DNA from: Stutzerimonas degradans
Lineage (GTDB): Bacteria > Pseudomonadota > Gammaproteobacteria > Pseudomonadales > Pseudomonadaceae
Reading direction: 5' to 3'
DNA: 64,000 nt
Assembly: GCF_024448505.1 (NCBI RefSeq)
Contig: NZ_JAMOHV010000003.1
Location: forward strand, 186,001-250,000
A program made the translations under genes and the position numbers. Numbering within the stretch: position 1 is the stretch's first letter; each line of letters opens with the position of its first letter. Positions 56,345-64,000 of this stretch are shown in pieces. Below the pieces are notes generated by a model. It was not told where the DNA came from. It was given only the letters and a program-made list of their open reading frames with translations, and ran no database searches.

Positions 56345-57799
56345 TCAGAATCCGGCCGGGGTGCGGGTGTGCCAGTCGGTGACCTGCTGGTACTGGTGCG
56401 CCACGTTGAGCAGGCGCGCTTCCTGGAAGTACGGCGCCAACAGCTGCACGCCCACCGGCAGGCCGTCGATGAAGCCGGCCGGCATGGACAGGCCGGGGAT
56501 GCCGGCGAGGTTGGCGGTGATGGTGTAGATATCTTCCAGGTAAGCCGAGACCGGATCGGCGTTCTTCTCACCGAGCTTCCAGGCCAGGTTCGGCGTGGTC
56601 GGGCCGAGAATCACGTCGACCTCGCCGAAGGCGCTGACGAAGTCGTTCTTGATCAGCCGGCGGATGCGCTGTGCCTTGAGGTAATAGGCGTCGTAGTAGC
56701 CGGCCGACAGCGCGTAGGTGCCGACCATGATGCGGCGTTTGACCTCGGCGCCGAAGCCTTCGCCGCGCGAGCGCTTGTACAGGTCTTCGAGGTTGACCGG
56801 GTTCTCGCAGCGATAGCCGAAGCGCACGCCGTCGAAACGCGACAGGTTGGAGCTGGCCTCGGCGGGCGCGATGACGTAATAGGCCGGAATCGCGTGCTGC
56901 AGGTTCGGTAGGCTGATGTCCTTGACCGTGGCGCCGAGCTTCTTCAGCTCTTCGACCACCGCCAGCACGGCATCGGCGATGCGGCTGTCGAGGCCTGCGC
57001 CGAAGTATTCCTTCGGCAGACCGATACGCAGGCCAGTCAGCGGCTGGCTCAGCGTCGCCAGGTAGTCGTCCACCGGCGCGTCGACGCAGGTCGAATCCTT
57101 CGGGTCGAAGCCGGCGATGGCGCCGAGCATCAGTGCGCAGTCTTCGGCGGTACGCGCCAACGGGCCGCCCTGATCGAGGCTGGATGCATAGGCGATCATG
57201 CCCCAACGCGAGACGCGACCGTAGGTCGGCTTGATGCCGGTGAGGTTGGTCAGCGCCGCCGGCTGGCGGATCGAGCCGCCGGTGTCGGTGCCGGTCGCGG
57301 CCGGAACCAAACCAGCGGCCACCGCAGCGGCCGAACCGCCGGAAGAACCGCCGGGCACGCGGGAAGTGTCCCAAGGGTTCTTCACCGCGCCGAAATGGCT
57401 GGATTCGTTGGCCGAGCCCATGGCGAACTCGTCCATGTTCAGCTTGCCGAGGCTGACCGCGCCGGCTGCGGCCAGCTTCGCGACCACGGTGGCGTCGTAG
57501 GGCGCCTGGAAGTTGTGCAGGATCTTCGACCCGCAGGTGGTCAGCACGCCCTCGGTGCAGAACAGGTCCTTGTGCGCTATCGGTGCGCCGAGCAGGGCGC
57601 CGTTTTCGCCGGTGGCGCGGCGTGCGTCGGCAGCCTGCGCCTGGCTGCGCGCCCGCTCGGCGGTGACGGTGATGAAGCTGTTGAGCTGCGGGTCGAGCTG
57701 GGCGATGCGCGCCAGCAGGGCGTCGCTCAGTTCGACGGCAGAGAAGTCCTTGGCGGCCAGGCCGCGGGCAATTTGTGCCAGAGTCAGTCGATGCATCAC
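56345..57799 (-). CDS. gatA: Aspartyl/glutamyl-tRNA amidotransferase subunit A
   Basis: 484 residues, amidase-signature family. Catalytic Ser-cisSer-Lys: Lys in [11 protein letters not shown], and [17 protein letters not shown] with [12 protein letters not shown]. It makes ammonia from glutamine for the transamidation. The start is GTG 57799 or the ATG at 57796; both touch the gatC stop, and the GTG gives the usual 484-residue length. Confidence 0.97.
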   Translation of the reverse strand: MMHRLTLAQIARGLAAKDFSAVELSDALLARIAQLDPQLNSFITVTAERARSQAQAADARRATGENGALLGAPIAHKDLFCTEGVLTTCGSKILHNFQAPYDATVVAKLAAAGAVSLGKLNMDEFAMGSANESSHFGAVKNPWDTSRVPGGSSGGSAAAVAAGLVPAATGTDTGGSIRQPAALTNLTGIKPTYGRVSRWGMIAYASSLDQGGPLARTAEDCALMLGAIAGFDPKDSTCVDAPVDDYLATLSQPLTGLRIGLPKEYFGAGLDSRIADAVLAVVEELKKLGATVKDISLPNLQHAIPAYYVIAPAEASSNLSRFDGVRFGYRCENPVNLEDLYKRSRGEGFGAEVKRRIMVGTYALSAGYYDAYYLKAQRIRRLIKNDFVSAFGEVDVILGPTTPNLAWKLGEKNADPVSAYLEDIYTITANLAGIPGLSMPAGFIDGLPVGVQLLAPYFQEARLLNVAHQYQQVTDWHTRTPAGF

Positions 57800-58083
57800 T
57801 CGATCACCTTGGGAACCAGATAGAGACCGTTTTCCACGGCCGGGGCGATGGCCTGGTACTCGTCGCGGTGGTTGGTTTCGGTCACCTGATCGGCGCGCAG
57901 GCGCTGGGTGGCTTCCAGCGGATGGGCCAGCGGCTCGACGCCGGTGGTGTCGACGGCCTGCATGCGGTCGATCAGGCCGAGGATGTTGTTGAGGGTCTCG
58001 GTGGTGCGCGGCAGATCGCCTTCATCCAGACCCAGGCGGGCCAGGTGAGCGATCTTTTCCACTTCGCAGCGTTCAAGCGCCAT
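57796..58083 (-). CDS. gatC: Aspartyl/glutamyl-tRNA amidotransferase subunit C
   Basis: 95 residues, standard GatC length ([18 protein letters not shown] ... [10 protein letters not shown]). The ATG at 58083 is at the family start; longer frames extend into the promoter region. First gene of gatCAB. Confidence 0.95.
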   Translation of the reverse strand: MALERCEVEKIAHLARLGLDEGDLPRTTETLNNILGLIDRMQAVDTTGVEPLAHPLEATQRLRADQVTETNHRDEYQAIAPAVENGLYLVPKVIE

Positions 58084-59423
<1,340 letters not shown>

Positions 59424-59445
59424 GCCACAGGCGGCAGTAACCGAT

Positions 59446-59490
59446 GCGGCGAGCCGAAGGCCGAGCCCGACTCTGCTTTCGGCTCGCCGC
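59446..59490 (+). terminator. Hairpin between mreB and mreC
   Basis: GCGGCGAGCCGAA / TTCGGCTCGCCGC, perfect 13-bp stem with a 19-base loop, starting 23 bases after mreB, followed by GTTCAGTTTG. Likely partial terminator that makes mreB more abundant than mreCD. Confidence 0.65.
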
Positions 59491-59523
59491 GTTCAGTTTG
59501 TAGCAGGTAGTTTCGAGGGCTTC

Positions 59524-60525
59524 ACGATCAAACCGCTATTTGCCAAGGGACCTTCGCTCGGCGTGCGCCTGCTGGTGTTCGCCGTGCTCTGTGTCGCGTT
59601 GATGGTGGTGGATGCACGTTTCGATTCTCTCAAACCCGTGCGTAGCCAGATGGGGCTGGTGCTGACCCCGTTCTACTGGCTGGCCGATCTGCCGGTGCGT
59701 GCCTGGAAGGGCGCCACCGAGCAGATCAGCAGCAGCAGCAGCCTGGTCGCGGAGAACGAGAAGCTCAAGGCCGAGGCGCTGCTGCTGCAACGCCGCCTGC
59801 AGAAGTTGGCGACGCTCACCGAGCAGAACGTGCGGCTGCGTGAGTTGCTCAATTCCGCGGCGCTGGTCGACGACAGGGTGATAGTTGCCGAGCTGATCGG
59901 ACTGGACCCCAATCCGTTTACCCACCGGATCCTGATCGACAAGGGCAGCCAGGACGGTGTCTTCGTCGGCCAGCCGGTACTCGATGCCAATGGTCTGATG
60001 GGGCAAGTGGTGGAAGTGATGCCGTATGCGGCGCGGGTGCTGTTGCTGACCGACGTTACGCATAGCATTCCGGTGCAGGTGAATCGTAACGGCCTGCGCG
60101 CGATCGCGGCCGGCACTGGCGATTCGGAATATCTGGAGCTGCGCCATGTCGCCGAAACGGCGGATATAAAGGAAGGTGATCTGCTGGTCAGTTCCGGCCT
60201 CGGCCAGCGCTTCCCCAGCGGCTACCCGGTGGCGCAGGTGAAGGAAGTGGTGCGCGACTCGGGACAACCCTTCGCCATCGTCCGCGCGGTGCCCACCGCC
60301 ATGCTCAATCGCAGTCGCTACCTGTTGCTGGTTTTCAGTGACTCGCGCAGCCCCGAGGAGCGTGCCGCTGCGGCTGCCGAGGCGCAGGCCAGCGCGGATC
60401 GTCAGGCGGCCGAGCGTGCCGAGAAGACCGCCGATCAGTCCGAGGTAAAAGCGCAAGCCGCGCCGGTCGGCGACAGCCAGCCTGCCGTGCCAGCGGAACC
60501 GAGTGCCGATGAGGTGCGGCCATGA
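59524..60525 (+). CDS. mreC: Rod-shape determining protein MreC (non-canonical start codon)
   Basis: About 333 residues. One transmembrane helix (VRLLVFAVLCVALMVVDAR), a coiled coil (LVAENEKLKAEALLLQRRLQ), then two beta domains (IDKGSQDGVFVGQPVLDANG, GQVVEVMPYAARVLLLTDVTHSIPVQ) and an Ala/Glu-rich tail. The conserved N-terminus of MreC (E. coli MKPIFSRGPSL) is encoded here as IKPLFAKGPSLG beginning at 59527, preceded by ACG, with no ATG, GTG or TTG near it. A GAGG lies about 5-6 bases before the ACG (59515-59518). The first canonical start in frame, GTG 59563, would remove these residues. The start is thus ACG or ATC, or the sequence has a base error. The stop overlaps mreD. Confidence 0.8.
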   Translation, partial: TIKPLFAKGPSLGVRLLVFAVLCVALMVVDARFDSLKPVRSQMGLVLTPFYWLADLPVRAWKGATEQISSSSSLVAENEKLKAEALLLQRRLQKLATLTEQNVRLRELLNSAALVDDRVIVAELIGLDPNPFTHRILIDKGSQDGVFVGQPVLDANGLMGQVVEVMPYAARVLLLTDVTHSIPVQVNRNGLRAIAAGTGDSEYLELRHVAETADIKEGDLLVSSGLGQRFPSGYPVAQVKEVVRDSGQPFAIVRAVPTAMLNRSRYLLLVFSDSRSPEERAAAAAEAQASADRQAAERAEKTADQSEVKAQAAPVGDSQPAVPAEPSADEVRP

Positions 60526-61010
60526 TTGCCGGGCGTGCGCACAACGGCTGGGTAATCTGGCTGTCGCTGCTGGTGGCTCTGCTGCTCAGTATCGCGCCGA
60601 TGCCGGCGAGCACCGAGCTGGCCCGGCCGCTTTGGCTCGGCCTGGTGATTGCGTTCTGGTCGCTGGCATTGCCGCATCGCGGTGGCATGGGGCTGGCATT
60701 CGTCTTTGGTCTGATGCTGGATGTGCTGGCCGGTACACTGCTCGGGCAGAACGGCCTGCCGCTGATCCTGATCGCCTTCCTCGTGCTGAGCCTGCAGCAA
60801 CGGCTGCGTATGTTCCCGCTGTGGCAGCAGAGCATGGTGTTGCTGGTCGTTCTCGGATTGGCGCAGCTGGTGCAGTTGTGGCTGAACACCCTGACCGGCA
60901 ATCGGCCGCCGACGCTCATCTTCCTCGTACCGGTGCCCATCAGCGCCTTGCTCTGGCCCTGGATTTTCGTCGTGCTGCACTGGCTGCGTCGTCGTTTCGA
61001 CGTCAACTGA
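60522..61010 (+). CDS. mreD: Rod-shape determining protein MreD
   Basis: 162 residues, five hydrophobic helices (for example WVIWLSLLVALLLSIAPMP, GLAFVFGLMLDVLAGTLLGQ). Integral membrane partner of MreC. The ATG overlaps the mreC stop by 4 bases. Confidence 0.94.
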   Translation: MIAGRAHNGWVIWLSLLVALLLSIAPMPASTELARPLWLGLVIAFWSLALPHRGGMGLAFVFGLMLDVLAGTLLGQNGLPLILIAFLVLSLQQRLRMFPLWQQSMVLLVVLGLAQLVQLWLNTLTGNRPPTLIFLVPVPISALLWPWIFVVLHWLRRRFDVN

Positions 61011-61202
61011 GCCCGGCACAGTAACCTTCCGCCGCCGCGGCATTCGGGCAGGCGTTCGACCAAGGCCCGCATTGAACCCCGCTTGGTTTTCTGAAATCAT
61101 GCCGCCTTCATGGCGCTGGGCCATCATTTGCGTATGGTCCAGGGCTACTTCGATACGGCGCAGACAGAACGCGGGCGAGTGGCTATGGATGCTGAGGTTT
61201 TG

Positions 61203-62288
61203 GTGAGTTCCCGCAGAATGCGGACGTGGCTGGCAGGCGGCGGCGCCCTGGCGATCCTGCTGCTGGTCGGGGGCGGCTATAGCCAGGCCGAAAGCGCCGC
61301 ACCGACCGCTACGGGCTCCGCCTTGCAGTCATCTGTCGGTACGGCGCAGGCCGAGATGACGCGTGAGGAGCAGCTGAACCGCAAGCAGCGCGAGCTGGAG
61401 GCGGCCGGGCAGGAGAAGCAGCAGCTGCAGGAGCGGCTTCGTAGCGAGAAGGGCTCGCTGGATTCCGCCCTGCTGCAGCTTGCCAGCGCCAAGTCGCTGA
61501 TCCACCAGGAGATCGAAGACTTCCTCAAACAACCAGCCGGCCAGGAACGCCTGGACGGACTGCTTGCCGACTACCGACGTGGCTCCGAGGCTGAGCAGGC
61601 CGCGCGGCAGCGCGTGCAGGTGGCCGAAGAGGAGTTGGGGCGGCAGCATCTGAAATACGCTCAGCTCACCCGTGAAGTGGAGCGCCTGACCGCGCTGCTG
61701 GCGTCCGAGGCGCGCGAGCGCAACGCCAAGAAGGTTCAGGCCATTGCCAGGCGCCTGGAGCGTACCCTGCATTTCAACGAGTCGGTGTCGTTCCGCTGTT
61801 CGACCAGCAAGAGCATGGCGGCCTGCCTGGCCGAGCATCGCAACGACAGCCGCATGTCGCAGTGGGTGCAGGAGCGTTACCAGCGCGTGTTGAGTGAGGA
61901 GCTGCGCGACGAGATCGACAGCCTGCAGCTGGATCCGAACTGGTATTCCTATCGCGCCCGGGCAGATTTCTCCGAAGCGAGCATGAACCTGGATGGCACG
62001 GTCAGCGCTGAAGTGATCATCGAGGCGGCGATCAAGCCGAAGAAGGTGATGCCCTGCGCCATCCTCGGCGTGAGCAGCGAACTGTGCGATGCGCGCAGCT
62101 ATTCGCTGATCGTGCGCAGCAACCGCTTCAACGATCAGGTGCGTATCAACGATCAGGTTCACGGCGCGACGCCGGTGTCGTTGATCCTCGAGAGCGGCGA
62201 GTACGATGTGCAGGTGACGCACGAAGGCGTCACTCAGACGCGCAAGTTGTCGCTGGACGACGATCGCGTGGTCAATTTCCGCTTCTGA
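61203..62288 (+). CDS. Exported coiled-coil protein with C-terminal PEGA-like domain
   Basis: 361 residues from GTG 61203, which has GAGG five bases upstream; ATG 61185 and ATG 61218 are alternatives. A signal or anchor helix ([17 protein letters not shown]) precedes a long charged coiled coil (about 65-190: [20 protein letters not shown] onward). The middle has two Cys ([16 protein letters not shown]), later two more ([14 protein letters not shown]), likely periplasmic disulfides. The end ([40 protein letters not shown]) resembles a PEGA surface domain. No named family is recognised. It sits between mreD and maf, a place without a gene in P. aeruginosa as I recall. Confidence 0.7.
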   Translation: MSSRRMRTWLAGGGALAILLLVGGGYSQAESAAPTATGSALQSSVGTAQAEMTREEQLNRKQRELEAAGQEKQQLQERLRSEKGSLDSALLQLASAKSLIHQEIEDFLKQPAGQERLDGLLADYRRGSEAEQAARQRVQVAEEELGRQHLKYAQLTREVERLTALLASEARERNAKKVQAIARRLERTLHFNESVSFRCSTSKSMAACLAEHRNDSRMSQWVQERYQRVLSEELRDEIDSLQLDPNWYSYRARADFSEASMNLDGTVSAEVIIEAAIKPKKVMPCAILGVSSELCDARSYSLIVRSNRFNDQVRINDQVHGATPVSLILESGEYDVQVTHEGVTQTRKLSLDDDRVVNFRF

Positions 62289-62297
62289 TTTCCGCGC

Positions 62298-62319
62298 GCC
62301 CGGCCGATTCCGGCCGGGC
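62298..62319 (+). terminator. Hairpin after the coiled-coil/PEGA gene
   Basis: GCCCGGCCG / CGGCCGGGC, perfect 9-bp stem with a 4-base loop, 9 bases after the stop; followed by CATTTGCTT. Confidence 0.6.
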
Positions 62320-62382
62320 CATTTGCTTCCCTGCAACCAGCGCGTGTGCGACCCTTTCCTGCATTTCTCGACAGGGTCCGCA

Positions 62383-62973
62383 ATGAGCAGCTTGTATCTC
62401 GCATCGGCGTCGCCGCGACGTCGTGAACTCCTGCAACAGATCGGTGTGCCGTTTTCCCTCCTGGCGGTGAGCGTCGACGAGACGCCGTTGCCGCACGAGA
62501 CGGCCGAGGACTACGTCCGGCGCGTGGCGCTGGACAAGGCCCGCGCCGGACTTGCTGTCCTGCCTGACGCGGATGCCTGCGTGCTTGCCGCCGATACCAG
62601 CGTGGTGCTGGATCAGCGCATTCTCGGCAAGCCGGCGGATCGGGCCGAAGGCCTGGCCATGCTGGCGGCGCTGTCCGGGCGCAGCCATCGGGTGTTGACC
62701 GCCATCGTGCTGGCGAACCGCGGCGCCTGCGAGGTGTGCCTGGTCGACAGCGAAGTCGAGTTCCGCGCCATCGATGCGACCGAGGCGCAAGCCTACTGGG
62801 ACAGCGGCGAGCCGCAAGACAAGGCGGGCGGCTACGCGATTCAAGGTTGGGGGGCGGTGTTCGTCAACCAGTTGCGCGGCAGCTATTCGGCGGTGGTCGG
62901 CCTACCATTGTGCGAAACGGCGCAGCTGCTCGACCGCTTCGGATTGCCGCGCTGGAGCAAAAGCGCCGGTTAG
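62383..62973 (+). CDS. maf: Maf-family nucleoside triphosphate pyrophosphatase (YhdE type)
   Basis: 196 residues. Signature [18 protein letters not shown], then [31 protein letters not shown] and [16 protein letters not shown]. It hydrolyses dTTP/UTP-type nucleotides and guards against modified ones. The ATG at 62383 is at the family start. It precedes rng by about 93 bases, as in other gammaproteobacteria. Confidence 0.94.
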   Translation: MSSLYLASASPRRRELLQQIGVPFSLLAVSVDETPLPHETAEDYVRRVALDKARAGLAVLPDADACVLAADTSVVLDQRILGKPADRAEGLAMLAALSGRSHRVLTAIVLANRGACEVCLVDSEVEFRAIDATEAQAYWDSGEPQDKAGGYAIQGWGAVFVNQLRGSYSAVVGLPLCETAQLLDRFGLPRWSKSAG

Positions 62974-63066
62974 AGCCTGTGGCTGCGGCGTTTATCTCGC
63001 TAGAATCGGCGCAGACCTGACAGCTGTGGCTGCTTCAAATCCGCTTTTCGGCCGAGAAAAACGACA

Positions 63067-64000
63067 ATGAGCGAAGAGATCCTGATGAACATCACCCCCA
63101 TGGAGTCACGGGTGGCGGTGGTGGAGAACGGCGTCCTGCAGGAGGTGCACGTCGAGCGCACCCAGCGCCGCGGCATTGTCGGCAACATCTACAAGGGCAA
63201 GGTGGTGCGGGTGCTGCCGGGCATGCAGGCGGCGTTCGTCGACATCGGCCTGGATCGCGCGGCGTTCATCCACGCCTCGGAGATTTCCGCGCGCGAAGGC
63301 AACGCCGTCGAGCCGATCAGTGCGCTGGTGCACGACGGCCAGAGTCTGGTGGTGCAAGTCACCAAGGACCCGATCGGCACCAAGGGCGCGCGGCTGACCA
63401 CGCAGCTGTCGATACCATCGCGCTATCTGGTCTACATGCCGCGCACCAGCCACGTCGGCATTTCCCTGCGGATCGAGGAGGAGGCCGAGCGCGAGCGACT
63501 CAAGCAGATCGTCGCCGAGTGCGTCGCCGCCGAAGGGATCGAGGAGGCCGGCGGATTCATCCTGCGCACGGCGGCCGAGGGGGCCGGGCGCGACGAGATT
63601 CTCATGGATATCCGCTATTTGCGCCGGCTGTGGGAACAGATCGCCGGGCAGATGAAGACCGCTGCCGCGCCTTCGCTGATCTACGAAGACCTGACCCTGG
63701 CGATGCGCACGCTGCGCGATCTGGTCAACCCGCGCATCGAGAAGATCCGCATCGACTCGCGGGAGAACTTCCAGAAGGTCAGCCAGTTCGTCGGCGAGCT
63801 GATGCCCGAGCTGCGCGATCGCCTCGAACACTACCCGGGGGAACGGCCGATCTTCGACCTCTACGGCGTCGAGGATGAGATCCAGAAGGCGCTGGAACGC
63901 AAGGTGATGCTCAAGTCCGGCGGCTACCTGATCATCGATCCGGCCGAGGCGATGACCACCATCGACGTCAATACCGGCGCCTTCGTCGGTCATCGCACGC
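63067..64000 (+). CDS. rng: Ribonuclease G (N-terminal part, runs off the window)
   Basis: The first 311 residues are present. An S1 RNA-binding domain (about 38-128: GNIYKGKVVRVLPGMQAAFV, DIGLDRAAFIH) is followed by the RNase H-like and DNase-I-like parts, up to GGYLIIDPAEAMTTIDVNTG, which holds the catalytic Mg-binding Asp. RNase G matures 16S rRNA 5' ends. A -10-like TAGAAT lies about 65 bases upstream. The start ATG 63067 gives MSEEILMNITPMESRVAVV, matching the family. Confidence 0.95.
   Translation, partial: MSEEILMNITPMESRVAVVENGVLQEVHVERTQRRGIVGNIYKGKVVRVLPGMQAAFVDIGLDRAAFIHASEISAREGNAVEPISALVHDGQSLVVQVTKDPIGTKGARLTTQLSIPSRYLVYMPRTSHVGISLRIEEEAERERLKQIVAECVAAEGIEEAGGFILRTAAEGAGRDEILMDIRYLRRLWEQIAGQMKTAAAPSLIYEDLTLAMRTLRDLVNPRIEKIRIDSRENFQKVSQFVGELMPELRDRLEHYPGERPIFDLYGVEDEIQKALERKVMLKSGGYLIIDPAEAMTTIDVNTGAFVGHRT

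Noticed and set aside
54693-56528. Plus-strand frame of about 611 codons opposite gatB
   Set aside because: Shadow of gatB, which is unmistakable. No ribosome site and no recognisable protein.
61110-61202. Upstream extension of the coiled-coil/PEGA gene
   Set aside because: The added residues are not signal-like and no ribosome site precedes that start; GTG 61203 has GAGG at good spacing.

Overview
The window is GC-rich, gene-dense DNA from a denitrifying gammaproteobacterium, most likely Stutzerimonas (Pseudomonas) stutzeri or a close relative. This rests on gene content and order: a contiguous nos-nir-nor supercluster in the arrangement I know from P. stutzeri (nosRZDFYL-tatE, then nirJEN facing away from nirS, then norCBD), a phhABC/phhR locus, Pseudomonas-type mreBCD next to gatCAB, and a RoxSR two-component system. 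No tRNA, rRNA, insertion sequence, prophage or CRISPR array was seen.

Layout. 0-3.8 kb: an iron-uptake locus with the start of a secreted esterase, a DUF2218 protein, a TonB-dependent siderophore receptor and a divergent PchR-like AraC regulator, with a Fur-box candidate between them. 3.8-8.2 kb: the phenylalanine/tyrosine operon phhABC and its divergent regulator phhR. 8.2-12.6 kb: an orphan TRAP binding protein behind a sigma54 promoter candidate, a DUF488 protein, a small glycine-zipper protein, a CopD-like membrane protein and an acyl-CoA dehydrogenase.

12.8-44 kb is the denitrification island. nosRZDFYL-tatE makes nitrous oxide reductase. nnrS follows, then a block of less obvious genes: a short-chain dehydrogenase, a soluble chemoreceptor with a CZB domain, an orphan cbb3 oxidase subunit CcoN and an HPP-CBS membrane protein. 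Next come a LysR regulator and nirN-nirE-nirJ (heme d1 synthesis), norF-norE-nirQ, and divergently nirS-nirM-nirC-nirF-nirD-nirL-nirG-nirH (cytochrome cd1 nitrite reductase and heme d1 synthesis). norC-norB-norD (nitric oxide reductase) closes the island. FNR/DNR-type palindromes (TTGAT-N4-A/GTCAA) precede nosR, nnrS, nirQ, nirS and norC, so the island reads as one NO- and oxygen-controlled regulon. The regulator itself (DNR), nitrate reductase, ApbE and nirTB are not in the window.

44-50.2 kb: a second TonB receptor (catecholate type) with a Fur-box candidate, a SIMPL-domain periplasmic protein, the RoxS/RoxR redox two-component system and an AEC transporter. 50.3-52 kb: an M23 peptidase, a small coiled-coil membrane protein and a bactofilin, a compact cell-wall module. 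52-54.7 kb: two tandem calcium/sodium antiporter paralogues and a minimal RlpA. 54.9-58.1 kb: gatCAB on the minus strand. 58.4-64 kb: mreB-mreC-mreD, an unusual coiled-coil exported protein, maf and the start of rng (RNase G), i.e. the cell-shape locus. mreC has no canonical start codon at its conserved N-terminus.

Coordinates of motifs were read by eye. Family assignments rest on recognised motifs and context, not on searches.
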